Shown here: positions 50,440 to 58,912 of the stretch, in pieces
Position numbering within the stretch: the first letter of the stretch is position 1
How the letters are laid out: each line of letters starts with the position of its first letter
NCBI RefSeq assembly: GCF_007341385.1
Contig: NZ_VJYD01000008.1
Location: 1-64,000, forward strand
From: Flavobacterium daemonense
GTDB lineage: Bacteria; Bacteroidota; Bacteroidia; Flavobacteriales; Flavobacteriaceae
Direction of reading: 5' to 3'
DNA length: 64,000 nt
Notes under the pieces: model-generated
The model's input: only the letters and a program-made list of their open reading frames with translations
Database searches by the model: none
What the model was told of the DNA's origin: nothing
Translations under genes and position numbers: made by a program

Positions 50440-50958
50440 TTATAAATCAAAACCATAAGCGACGCGCAATGCGACTTGATTGGTTTTGAAGTCGTGATAA
50501 TCTTCGTAACGTACGCTCAAATCAATGTATTTGTTTGCGTATCCAATTCCTGGCGCCCATAAAAAAGTCGTTTTGTCATAACCATTTGTTACTGCAAAAC
50601 CGGCACCAACTTCACCTAAAACATAGAACTGGTCTTCCCAGACAAAGGCTTTAAAGCCAGCTTTTGCAGGAATAAACCCAAGATCTTTGATGTCATTTCC
50701 AAGATCATCTTTACCCATAAATAAATTGGTAAATCCTGTTGTTAAGGTTAGTGATGTTCTTTTAGACAAGTCATATTGTAAACGAACATCTCCGCCAAGC
50801 GACCAATTATAGTCATTATCTGTCGGAATTCCTCCATTTAAACCAAAACCTAATCTAAAACCCTGATCGTAATTTGTTGCTGCATTGTCCTGTGCAAAAG
50901 TGTTGTTAGCGTATAAAAATGCAAATGCAGCGAGGCATATAAATTTTAATTTTTTCAT
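50440..50958 (-). CDS. Outer-membrane beta-barrel protein
   Basis: 172-residue protein with a signal peptide (1-22, ending NTFA). The mature chain has alternating strands such as YDQGFRLGFGLNGGIPTDND, SLGGDVRLQYDLS, TSLTLTTGFTNLF and KAGFKAFVWEDQFYVLGEVG, ending YEDYHDFKTNQVALRVAYGFDL with a terminal aromatic strand. This is an OmpW/OmpA-barrel-like eight-stranded protein of a kind frequent in Bacteroidetes. Function unknown; single gene. Confidence 0.75.
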   Translation of the reverse strand: MKKLKFICLAAFAFLYANNTFAQDNAATNYDQGFRLGFGLNGGIPTDNDYNWSLGGDVRLQYDLSKRTSLTLTTGFTNLFMGKDDLGNDIKDLGFIPAKAGFKAFVWEDQFYVLGEVGAGFAVTNGYDKTTFLWAPGIGYANKYIDLSVRYEDYHDFKTNQVALRVAYGFDL

Positions 50959-51120
50959 GGCAGATATATTTGAATTATTAATAATGTAAAAGTATAATCA
51001 AGGGCTTTTGGACTTGTTATATAATTTTTTGAAATCGTTACATAATATTAGGGTGCGCTTAATTTTGCCTTAAAAATGGGATATATTTTTATTGATAGGA
51101 CAGAATTCACCGCTTCTGAT

Positions 51121-51128
51121 TATCTTTG
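51121..51128 (+). promoter_or_regulatory. -7 promoter element of the MATE gene
   Basis: TATCTTTG, full consensus, 20 bases before the GTG at 51149. It supports a short leader and the GTG start. Confidence 0.5.
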
Positions 51129-51148
51129 CCGACTAAATAAAAATAGAA

Positions 51149-52534
51149 GTGAATTTAAAGCAGTACACTAAAGAGTTTTCTTATAATTTAAAACTGGCAT
51201 ATCCTGTAATTCTGGGAATGGTCGGGCATACTTTAATAGGTATTGTCGACAATATTATGGTTGGAAAATTAGGAAGTACTGAGCTCGCTGCAGTTTCATT
51301 AGGTAACAGCATGATTTTTATTGCGATGTCTTTAGGAATTGGGTTTTCGACTGCCATTACTCCAATTGTTGCCGAGGGCGATGCCGAGAAAAATGATGTT
51401 AAAATTCGTTCTGCATTTCATCACGGATTATTTTTATGTACAATTTTAGGATTGTTTCTTTTTGGTGTGATTGTTTTGGCAAAGCCAATAATGGAAATGC
51501 TGGATCAACCTGCAGATGTAATTAAATTAGCAAAACCATATTTGGATTGGGTTGCTTTTTCACTGATTCCTTTAATCGTTTACCAAGGTTACAAACAATT
51601 CGCCGATGGATTATCGCTGACAAAATATTCCATGTATGCTATGATTATGGCAAATGTGCTTCACGTAGGAATCAATTATATGCTGATTTACGGAATTTGG
51701 ATTTTCCCTAAAATGGGAATTATTGGTGCTGCACTTGGAACCGTAATTTCTAGAATATTTTTGGTGTCATTCATGCATATTATGCTGTCAAGACGAAAGG
51801 ATTTAAAGCGTTTTTTCAAAAATTTCAGTTTCAATGAAATTAAAAAAGCGACTCTAAAAAAGATAATCAGCATTGGGTTTCCATCGGCCATGCAAATGCT
51901 TTTTGAAGTGGTATTGTTTACAGCATCAATCTGGCTTTGTGGTAATATTGGAAAAACAAGTCAAGCAGCAAATCAAATTGCTTTGAGTTTAGCCTCAATG
52001 ACTTTTATGTTTGCAATGGGATTAAGCGTGACTTCGATGATCAGAGTCAGCAATCAAAGAGGCTTGATGGATTATAAGAAACTGGTTGTAGTGGCGAGAT
52101 CTATTTTCCTTCTTGCTGTTATTCTTGAAACTGTTTTTGCCATTTTGTTTGTCGCTTTTCACGACTATTTACCATACATCTTTTTAAATATGGAAAATAC
52201 GGGACAGGTTCTGGATAATAGCGAAGTAATCAGTATCGCGTCAAAATTGCTTTTAATTGCGGCTGTTTTCCAAATTTCTGACGGAATTCAAGTTGTGGTT
52301 TTAGGTGCTTTGCGCGGTTTGCAGGATGTAAAAATTCCTATGTACATCACTTTTGTGGCGTATTGGGTAATTGGTTTTCCCGTTTCCTATTATTTGGGAG
52401 AATACACAGAACTCAAAGCACAAGGTGTTTGGATTGGTCTTTTAGCTGGTTTAACTACGGCGGCCGTTTTCTTGTATCTTCGTTTTCATTACTTAACAAA
52501 GAGATTAATAACTAATTCAGTTCCAAATAGCTAA
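51149..52534 (+). CDS. MATE-family multidrug efflux transporter
   Basis: 461-residue membrane protein with about 12 helices. The N-terminal lobe has AYPVILGMVGHTLIGIVDNI and GKLGSTELAAVSLGNSM, typical of NorM/DinF transporters. The second lobe restarts near residue 235 (ISIGFPSAMQMLFEVVLFTA). MATE pumps export cationic drugs with sodium or protons. The start codon is GTG, close behind a -7 element. It is followed by a palindrome. Confidence 0.92.
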   Translation: MNLKQYTKEFSYNLKLAYPVILGMVGHTLIGIVDNIMVGKLGSTELAAVSLGNSMIFIAMSLGIGFSTAITPIVAEGDAEKNDVKIRSAFHHGLFLCTILGLFLFGVIVLAKPIMEMLDQPADVIKLAKPYLDWVAFSLIPLIVYQGYKQFADGLSLTKYSMYAMIMANVLHVGINYMLIYGIWIFPKMGIIGAALGTVISRIFLVSFMHIMLSRRKDLKRFFKNFSFNEIKKATLKKIISIGFPSAMQMLFEVVLFTASIWLCGNIGKTSQAANQIALSLASMTFMFAMGLSVTSMIRVSNQRGLMDYKKLVVVARSIFLLAVILETVFAILFVAFHDYLPYIFLNMENTGQVLDNSEVISIASKLLLIAAVFQISDGIQVVVLGALRGLQDVKIPMYITFVAYWVIGFPVSYYLGEYTELKAQGVWIGLLAGLTTAAVFLYLRFHYLTKRLITNSVPNS

Positions 52535-52557
52535 ATTTGAAGCATAAAAATATATTT

Positions 52558-52637
52558 GCCACAGATTTCCCAAATTAGCACAGATTTAAGTGTTTAGCTT
52601 TTTAAATAAAATCCTTTTAATCTGTGAAATCTGTGGC
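52558..52637. repeat. GCCACAGATTT-family inverted repeat
   Basis: GCCACAGATTTC (52558-52569) and GAAATCTGTGGC (52626-52637) are exact complements, with CACAGATTAA-type words inside pairing further. Same word family as 22221-22369. Confidence 0.7.
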
Positions 52638-52694
52638 AAAAAAAAATAGCCTGTACAGCAGGCAATTATAAAATCTAAAATAAACTTATATACT

Positions 52695-52922
52695 ATGGAA
52701 TTACCTAAATTTTTACTTGGAGACAATACTGATTTTCCAGATGATATTTTCATCATTCACTTAGATTATCCTCGATTTATTATCAATTTGAAAGATGATG
52801 AGGTTGAGTTTCTAGAAGAAGCTGAAGATCTTGATGAAGCCGAATTAAATGCTGAAATGGAAGGCTTGATCGAAAAAGCAAATGATTTTTACGATAGAGA
52901 AATAAATCGTTACGAAGAGTAA
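52695..52922 (+). CDS. Small acidic protein of unknown function
   Basis: 75-residue protein (MELPKFLLGDNTDFPDDIFI start), very acidic, predicted beta strands then a helix (AEDLDEAELNAEMEGLIEKA). It has no signal peptide. The compact, in-frame, charged sequence and good start suggest a real gene; similar short proteins occur in flavobacteria as I recall. Function unknown. Confidence 0.65.
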   Translation: MELPKFLLGDNTDFPDDIFIIHLDYPRFIINLKDDEVEFLEEAEDLDEAELNAEMEGLIEKANDFYDREINRYEE

Positions 52923-52969
52923 AAACGTACTGCATACGTGTGATTTTTTTCTTCTGTGTTACTACTTAA

Positions 52970-53043
52970 CGCAAAGTTGCGAAGTCGCAAAGTTTTTTAT
53001 CATGAGGCTTTGAAATAGAACTTTGCGACTCTGCGACTTTGCG
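52970..53043. repeat. CGCAAAGT-family inverted repeat before the sulfatase gene
   Basis: CGCAAAGTTGCGAAGTCGCA (from 52970) pairs imperfectly with TGCGACTCTGCGACTTTGCG-type sequence ending at 53043. It shares words with the palindromes around tRNA-Trp. Confidence 0.65.
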
Positions 53044-53112
53044 AGATTAAAAATCAATAAATGTGACTTCGTATTTCTTCTGTTTCAACCAAAAAATAAT
53101 GCAAATCATCTA

Positions 53113-55044
53113 ATGAAAAAATTAAGTTATTTAAAACCTATTTTCAATTTTATTTTAATCGGATTACTGATTACGACGTTAAGTCGAATATTTTTGTTTT
53201 TCCTTTTTAAAGAAAGAGTAGAACAAACTCCAGATTTCTGGTACATTTTTCCAATCGGTCTTCGAATGGATTTGATATTGCTTTGTTATTTGTCATTTCT
53301 ACCGGCTGTTTTAATTACGTTTCTACCAAATAAATGGCTGAAATTCACCAATAAATTTCTGGTAATCTACAGTTTCTTATTTCTGTTTCTGATTCTTTTT
53401 ATGGAATTGGCTTCGCCAGATTTTGTAAAACAATACGATACGCGTCCGAATAAGATTTTCTTGGATTATCTTATTTATCCAAAAGAAGTAATTGGAATGC
53501 TTTTAAAAAGTTACCTGATTTCAATTATTGTGACGTTCTCAATTCTTGGAGTTGCACTTTATTTTGCTTTTAAAAAAGGGAAAAAATACTTTCAAACTAC
53601 AGGTTCAACATATAAATTCAAATTAATGGTTTTTCCATTACTTGCGTTTTTATTGTTTTTTGGAGCGCGTTCAAGCTTGACTTCAAAACGTCCTATTAAT
53701 GGTAGTAATGCTGTTTTCTCATCAGACCAATTGACAAATACTTTAGGTTTGAATTCATTTTATACCGTTGCTTTTGCTGCTTATTCGATTAAGAACGAGG
53801 GGAATACCAAAATGTACGGTAAAATGGATGAAGCCGAAGCCATTGCACGTGTAAAAAAATACATGATCGCGGGTCCAAATGATTTTACCGATGCTGAAAT
53901 TCCGTTTTTGCACGTACAGCAACCTGATTCAGTTGTGAAAAGGCCATATAATTTGGTAATCTTTTTACAAGAAAGTTTAGGTGCAGAATATGTTGGAATT
54001 TTAGGAGGAAAACCATTGACGCCAGAATTTGATAAATTGTCAAAAGAAGGAACATTATTTACCAATTTATATTGTACAGGAACCAGAAGCGTGCGCGGAA
54101 TCGAAGCAGTCGTTACCGGGTTTTTGCCTTCGCCTTCTGAAAGTGTTGTTCGACTTGGAAACTCACAGCAAGGATTTTTTACACTTGCCGATGCTTTAAA
54201 ACGCAAAGGTTATGACACTAGTTTTATTTATGGTGGAATGGCGAATTTTGACAATATGGCTTCGTTTTTCAACGGAAACGGATTTAGCGATATTGTAGAC
54301 CAAACTGATTTTGAATCCGATGGAAATAAATATGCTTTTAAAGGAACTTGGGGATATTCTGATGAAGATTTGGTTACAAAAGCAAATAACTATTTCAAAG
54401 CAAAAGGAGACAAACCATTTTTCTCTTTAATGTTTTCGACTTCAAATCACGAACCTTTTGAATATCCGGAAGGAAGAATAAAACCTTACGATAAAAAACC
54501 GGCAACAGTAAACAACGCTATGAAATACGCCGATTTCTCAATTGGAAAATTCTTTGAAATGGCTAAAAAAGAAGCTTATTTTAAAAACACGATTTTTATT
54601 GTTATCGCAGATCACAATACGAGAACATACGGCAAAAATTTAGTGCCAATTAATAAATTCCATATTCCGGCATTTATTATGGGACCAGGTGTTCAAAAAG
54701 GAGCCGTTTATGATCGATTAGCAAGTCAGATAGATATTCCGCCAACATTATTAGGCTATTTAGGAATTCCATTTGAAACTCCAATGGTTGGCCGAAATCT
54801 AACAAAATTAGATCCAAAAGTTCAAGGAAGATCGATTATGCAGTTTAATGATATCAACGCATTTAGAGTTGAAAATCAGGTTGTGATTATGCAGCCAAAT
54901 TTGAAACCTTTGCAATTTGAAATTAAAAACGATACGACTTTAGTTCCAGTAAAATTAAATGAAGAATTAGCAAAAGATGCTTTGGCGCATGTAATTACAG
55001 CTGGAAATTTATATAGAGAAAATAAGTATAAATTGAGGCGTTAA
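53113..55044 (+). CDS. LtaS-like membrane sulfatase / phosphoglycerol transferase
   Basis: 643-residue inner-membrane enzyme. Five helices lie in the first 200 residues (FNFILIGLLITTLSRIFLFF onward). The periplasmic sulfatase-like domain has FLQESLGAEYVGI with the metal-binding glutamate, the nucleophile threonine in YCTGTRSVRGIEA, FSTSNHEPFEYP and VIADHNTRTYGK. LtaS relatives in Gram-negative bacteria add phosphoglycerol or phosphoethanolamine to glycans or lipids. ATG 53113 (MKKLSYLKP) was chosen; the longer frame from 53023 is read through a palindromic repeat. Confidence 0.87.
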   Translation: MKKLSYLKPIFNFILIGLLITTLSRIFLFFLFKERVEQTPDFWYIFPIGLRMDLILLCYLSFLPAVLITFLPNKWLKFTNKFLVIYSFLFLFLILFMELASPDFVKQYDTRPNKIFLDYLIYPKEVIGMLLKSYLISIIVTFSILGVALYFAFKKGKKYFQTTGSTYKFKLMVFPLLAFLLFFGARSSLTSKRPINGSNAVFSSDQLTNTLGLNSFYTVAFAAYSIKNEGNTKMYGKMDEAEAIARVKKYMIAGPNDFTDAEIPFLHVQQPDSVVKRPYNLVIFLQESLGAEYVGILGGKPLTPEFDKLSKEGTLFTNLYCTGTRSVRGIEAVVTGFLPSPSESVVRLGNSQQGFFTLADALKRKGYDTSFIYGGMANFDNMASFFNGNGFSDIVDQTDFESDGNKYAFKGTWGYSDEDLVTKANNYFKAKGDKPFFSLMFSTSNHEPFEYPEGRIKPYDKKPATVNNAMKYADFSIGKFFEMAKKEAYFKNTIFIVIADHNTRTYGKNLVPINKFHIPAFIMGPGVQKGAVYDRLASQIDIPPTLLGYLGIPFETPMVGRNLTKLDPKVQGRSIMQFNDINAFRVENQVVIMQPNLKPLQFEIKNDTTLVPVKLNEELAKDALAHVITAGNLYRENKYKLRR

Positions 55045-55206
55045 GATTCTAAGATGCTAAGGTTCTATGTTTTTAGTTTAAGGACTTGTCTCAGGTTGTC
55101 ACATTGAGCGAAGTCGAAATGTTTTGAGGGTTCTCGACTTCGCTCGAACTGACAATATTGAGGAAAAAATCTTAGGATCTTAGCATCTTAGCATCTTAGA
55201 ACCTTA
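55045..55206. repeat. Composite nested repeat between the sulfatase gene and meaB
   Basis: The outer layer is TCTAAGATGCTAAGGTTCTA (to 55067) facing TTAGCATCTTAGCATCTTAG-type sequence (55169-55206). An inner element, TTGTCACATTGAGCGAAGTC (from 55096), faces GACTTCGCTCGAACTGACAA (to 55155). One repeat family thus sits inside another. The right end supplies the meaB stop codon. Confidence 0.72.
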
Positions 55207-56298
55207 GTGACTTTTAGAAAAATAAAATTTTAATAAACTAGAAGCAGCTGTAAAAGGTGAAATTTCATCATTTTGCACTGCTTTTTTATTTTGTTCCAAA
55301 AGCGAAATGATTTCAGGTTGATTATAGAAATTGGACTTCAATTGTTCGTTGATGGTTTCCATCATCCAAAACTGATTTTGTTCATGTCGTTTTTCCTGAA
55401 AAAAACCTGACTCTTTTGTCATTTCAAAATAATCAGAAATTGTATTCCAGATTTCCGAAATTCCATCTTTAGTAATCGCACTGCAAGTAGTGACTTTTGG
55501 TTGCCAATTCGATTTTTTTGGCGGAAATAAATGCAAAGCCCTGTTGAATTCCAGTTTTGCCTGATTTGCTTTTTTAATATTATCGCCGTCAGCTTTATTG
55601 ATTACAATAGCATCCGCCATTTCCATAATGCCGCGTTTAATACCTTGAAGTTCGTCACCGGCACCGGAAATTTTTAGTAACAGAAAAAAATCAACCATGC
55701 TGTGGACGGCGGTTTCACTTTGTCCAACACCAACTGTTTCAATAATAATCGTATCAAAACCTGCAGCTTCACATAATATAATTGATTCACGGGTTTTGCG
55801 CTCAACACCGCCAAGGTTATCTCCAGATGCGCTTGGACGAATAAAAGCATTTTCATCTTTAACCAATTCTTCCATTCGGGTTTTATCGCCTAGAATACTT
55901 CCGTGTGAAATCGAACTGCTTGGATCAACCGCCAATACGGCAACTTTTTTTCCTGCTTGCGTTAGATAAGTTCCAAAAGCCTCAATAAAAGTACTTTTCC
56001 CGACTCCTGGAACTCCTGTAATTCCTATTCGGACCGATTTGTTAGCATATGGCAAACAACCGTTGATAATTTCCTCTGCTTTTGCAGTATGTTCTGGATT
56101 TGTGCTTTCAATAAGTGTAATCGCTCGGCTCAGAGAAGTTCTGTTTCCTGATAAAATTCCAGAAATTAATTCGGATGCTGAAGGTTGTTGTCTGCGTTTG
56201 TTTTTAATGTTGTTTATAGCCGAAACATTGGTAATTTCAGGAGGTGAAATCCCAGCTTTTTCAGTTAAACTGCTCGACTGTTTCTTTAAACTTGACAA
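55204..56298 (-). CDS. meaB: MeaB-type GTPase chaperone of methylmalonyl-CoA mutase
   Basis: 364-residue G3E-type P-loop GTPase (ArgK/MeaB) that protects and reactivates the B12-dependent mutase. Walker A is GITGVPGVGKSTF, then VLAVDPSSSISHGSILGDKT, IIETVGVGQSE and the guanine-specificity motif VINKADGD. The start seems to be TTG at 56298 (MSSLKKQ); no ATG precedes the conserved region. It lies 40 kb from mutA-mutB but should serve them. The stop codon is provided by the neighbouring repeat. Confidence 0.93.
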   Translation of the reverse strand: MSSLKKQSSSLTEKAGISPPEITNVSAINNIKNKRRQQPSASELISGILSGNRTSLSRAITLIESTNPEHTAKAEEIINGCLPYANKSVRIGITGVPGVGKSTFIEAFGTYLTQAGKKVAVLAVDPSSSISHGSILGDKTRMEELVKDENAFIRPSASGDNLGGVERKTRESIILCEAAGFDTIIIETVGVGQSETAVHSMVDFFLLLKISGAGDELQGIKRGIMEMADAIVINKADGDNIKKANQAKLEFNRALHLFPPKKSNWQPKVTTCSAITKDGISEIWNTISDYFEMTKESGFFQEKRHEQNQFWMMETINEQLKSNFYNQPEIISLLEQNKKAVQNDEISPFTAASSLLKFYFSKSH

Positions 56299-56407
56299 AA
56301 TACTTTTTTAGTAATGTAAAAGTACTGAAAACAAAAACAGTTTCAAAAGACAAATATCCCTTTGAAACTGTGTTGTTAAGTTTGCCACAAATTACACGAA
56401 TTTTTAT

Positions 56408-56493
56408 GTCATTGCGAGGAACGAAGCAATCTCATTTAGTATGACACTAAAGCTGATTGTTGTTAGTGTGGTTGCTTCGTTCCTCGCAATGAC
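56408..56493. repeat. MITE-like palindrome, GTCATTGCGAGGAACGAAGC family, copy 2
   Basis: Left arm 56408-56431 and right arm 56470-56493, 24 bases each with one mismatch, same sequence as the arms at 40178-40275. The centres differ between copies. Next to it, GCCACAAATTACACGAATTT (from 56381) is a half copy of another family. Confidence 0.82.
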
Positions 56494-56504
56494 TTTGCTT
56501 GTGT

Positions 56505-57146
56505 TTAATACCCAGCAGTAAATCTAACTTGGTGGTGTTTTGGAGTTTCAACTTCATCAGCGATTACAACCGCTAGATCTTCCACAGATAAAATGCTTCT
56601 TTGTTCATCGTTAAAAACAGGATTTTCTAAACCCAAACGGTATTTTCCAGTTCTTCCGGTTTTAGTTCCTTGGTGCATTTCAAAAGCCGGAGAGAAAAAC
56701 GCCCAATCTAAATCTTTTTCTTCTTGGATGATGTTTAGATAATCTCTTGCTGCATTTGCGCCGTCATAAATTTCTTTTGGAAAATCTGGAGTGTCAATTG
56801 CCTGCAAACCTGGTGCAACAAATAAACTTCCTGCTCCGCCAATTGTGATGAATCTTTTTACGCCCGCTTTTTTTACCGCTTCTTGAATAGCTTTTGAACC
56901 TTTCATTGAATCGTTATAAATGTTTGGGTTTGACCATCCTGGGTTAAAGGCATTTACGACAACATCATGTCCTTTTAAAATTTCAGCCAATGCATCTGCA
57001 TTATATACATCAGCTGCAACCCATTTTGCATTTGAAGTATCTTTTGGAGTTCTTGCAATTGCTGTTATTTCATGTTTTCTGTCTGCGAATTCGTTTACTA
57101 GGGCCGAGCCAACAAATCCTGTAGCTCCAATAATTGCGATTTTCAT
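56505..57146 (-). CDS. NAD(P)-binding oxidoreductase, YwnB-like
   Basis: 213-residue atypical extended SDR. The N-terminus IAIIGATGFVGSALVNEFAD is the dinucleotide loop, followed by EITAIARTPKD and DVVVNAFNPGW. No standard YxxxK motif is evident, as in the YwnB/NmrA-like group. It shares its promoter side with a Rrf2-family regulator in the same direction, an arrangement also found for ywnA-ywnB in Bacillus subtilis. A stress-responsive quinone or flavin reductase role is possible. Confidence 0.83.
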   Translation of the reverse strand: MKIAIIGATGFVGSALVNEFADRKHEITAIARTPKDTSNAKWVAADVYNADALAEILKGHDVVVNAFNPGWSNPNIYNDSMKGSKAIQEAVKKAGVKRFITIGGAGSLFVAPGLQAIDTPDFPKEIYDGANAARDYLNIIQEEKDLDWAFFSPAFEMHQGTKTGRTGKYRLGLENPVFNDEQRSILSVEDLAVVIADEVETPKHHQVRFTAGY

Positions 57147-57203
57147 AATATATAAATTTATTTAGTAATAAAAAATGTTACAGTTTTAAGTAAAAAAATA
57201 GCT

Positions 57204-57611
57204 TTAAAATTGGTTAGAAAAATCATCTAAAGATATTCCTTCCAATTGTGCACTTACTTTTTGATTCATTTCAGCATATAATGCATCAAGATTTTGATTG
57301 ATTTTTTTTCCAACCGGACAATCTGGATTTGGCTGATTTTTAGCGTAACCCAAATTAATAGTTTCAAAAGTCATTTCGAAAATCTCCTTTAATGTCAGTT
57401 TTGAGGAATCTACGGCTAATTTTGTACCGCCATTTTTTCCTTCTTTGCTTTCTACAATATGGTGCGCTTTTAGGTTTGCAATTTCTTTTCGAACCAAAAC
57501 CGGATTTAAATTAATACTCCCCGCAATATATTCTGATGACAAATAATCATTCGGAAATTTATTGAGCAGAGTAAGAATGTGAATCGTTATGGCAAATTTA
57601 CCTGAAAGCAT
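57204..57611 (-). CDS. Rrf2-family transcriptional regulator (YwnA-like)
   Basis: 135-residue winged-helix regulator starting at MLSGKFAITIHILTLLNKFP. The recognition region is INLNPVLVRKEIANLKAHHI with the wing VESKEGKNGGTKLAVD. Only one cysteine lies in the sensor region (NPDCPVGKK), so it cannot bind an Fe-S cluster with the classic three cysteines of IscR. The upstream in-frame start at 57656 was rejected because a -7 element lies between. It precedes, and probably controls, the YwnB-like gene. Confidence 0.87.
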   Translation of the reverse strand: MLSGKFAITIHILTLLNKFPNDYLSSEYIAGSINLNPVLVRKEIANLKAHHIVESKEGKNGGTKLAVDSSKLTLKEIFEMTFETINLGYAKNQPNPDCPVGKKINQNLDALYAEMNQKVSAQLEGISLDDFSNQF

Positions 57612-57630
57612 ACTGTAATAAAATATGTTA

Positions 57631-57638
57631 CAAATATA
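57631..57638 (-). promoter_or_regulatory. -7 promoter element of the Rrf2 gene
   Basis: The minus strand reads TATATTTG, about 20 bases before the ATG at 57611, with a TTG about 15 bases further upstream. Confidence 0.45.
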
Positions 57639-57677
57639 ATGAGTTTTATAACACAAAAAATAATTTTAACTTTTTTT

Positions 57678-57858
57678 TGATTGATGGTTGATAGTTGATT
57701 GTTTTTGGTTTGTAGTTGGGTTTTGTTGTGTTGATTTGTTTTGGAAAATGATTTTTTGGAGATTTTTTTTTGAGGATGTAATAAAGTTAAATTTTCCCAG
57801 AAAATTATTAGTTCAAAAACTATCAGCCATCAACCAAAAACTATCAACCATAAACTAT
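57678..57858. repeat. TGATGGTTGATAGTT-word inverted repeat region
   Basis: TTGATTGATGGTTGATAGTT (from 57678) faces AACTATCAGCCATCAACCAA-type words and AACTATCAACCATAAACTAT (to 57858). It fills most of the gap between the divergent Rrf2 and AEC genes. Confidence 0.6.
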
Positions 57859-57865
57859 AAATAGT

Positions 57866-57873
57866 TATTTTTG
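57866..57873 (+). promoter_or_regulatory. -7 promoter element of the AEC carrier gene
   Basis: TATTTTTG, a TAnnTTTG match, 16 bases before the ATG at 57889. It excludes the TTG at 57871 as a start. Confidence 0.45.
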
Positions 57874-57888
57874 CCCCGAAGCCTCGAT

Positions 57889-58800
57889 ATGAACAACTTT
57901 ATTATAATATTCTTCTTTTTATTTTTAGGATTGCTTTTGCAGCGTGTAAAGCAATTTCCAACGCATATTTATAAGACAATCAATAAAATTGTCATTTATA
58001 TATGTCTTCCTGCTATTACATTGTATCATATTCCGAAAATTAAGTGGAGCAACGAATTATTGTTTCCAATAGGAGCGGGTTGGATTAGCTTTTTTCTAGC
58101 TTTTGTATTTTTTCATTTTTTAGGAAGAAGACTTGGTTGGTCAAATAAATTAATTGGCTGTTTGGTTTTGACAGCCGGATTAAGTAATTCTTCATTTCTC
58201 GGTTACCCGATTGTAGAAGCCTTATTTGGAAAAAAAGGTTTAGAAACTGCTGTTTTGGTAGATCAACCGGGGACTTTTGTTGTGGTTTCAACTTTGGGTG
58301 TTTTTGTCGCGGCGTTTTATTCAAAAGGAAGTCCAGATTTTAAAAGCATTGCAAAAAAAATAATCTTCTTTCCGCCATTTATAACATTCGTTGTTTCGTG
58401 TTTAATGAATGTTTCAAATTATGATTTAGATGCAAATATTCAATCTTTATTGTTGAAGTTAGGAAGTTTGGTTACGCCACTAGCTTTATTTTCAGTAGGA
58501 TTGCAATTGACATTTGATCGAAAAAGCAGGCATTGGAAATTCTTGCAACTCGGACTTTTATTCCGTCTTATTATAACGCCTTCTATTATTTTCATTTTGT
58601 ATGTTTTTATTTTCAACCAACATTCCGAAGCGATAAAAATTACGATTATAGAAATTGCAATGGCACCCATGATTACAGGTGCAATTTTGGCTTCCACTTA
58701 TGGTTTAAAACCAAAATTGAGCAGTATGATGATTGGCTTTGGGATACCAATTTCCTTTATAACCCTTGCTATTTGGTACTTTGTGGTGAGTTTTATTTAG
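57889..58800 (+). CDS. AEC-family (auxin efflux carrier-like) transporter
   Basis: 303-residue membrane protein with about ten helices in two five-helix halves. FIIIFFFLFLGLLLQRVKQF opens the first helix, YICLPAITLYHIPKI and LTAGLSNSSFLGYPIVEALF carry the first-half signature, and PLALFSVGLQLTF opens the second half, which ends in APMITGAILASTYGL. Members export or import organic acids and related anions; the substrate is unknown. Start ATG 57889 by promoter position. Confidence 0.86.
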   Translation: MNNFIIIFFFLFLGLLLQRVKQFPTHIYKTINKIVIYICLPAITLYHIPKIKWSNELLFPIGAGWISFFLAFVFFHFLGRRLGWSNKLIGCLVLTAGLSNSSFLGYPIVEALFGKKGLETAVLVDQPGTFVVVSTLGVFVAAFYSKGSPDFKSIAKKIIFFPPFITFVVSCLMNVSNYDLDANIQSLLLKLGSLVTPLALFSVGLQLTFDRKSRHWKFLQLGLLFRLIITPSIIFILYVFIFNQHSEAIKITIIEIAMAPMITGAILASTYGLKPKLSSMMIGFGIPISFITLAIWYFVVSFI

Positions 58801-58912
58801 AACAATTTACTAACTCGATAGAAAATGTAGAATTTTAACTTTTTTTTTAATTCTGAAGTGTTTTCTTATTGTATTTTTTAGTTAATTTTAGAGGAACTAA
58901 AAACTATAGATT

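Noticed and set aside
53023..53112. N-terminal extension of the LtaS-like protein
   Set aside because: The extra residues are translated from the arm of a palindromic repeat and precede a normal start directly before the first membrane helix.
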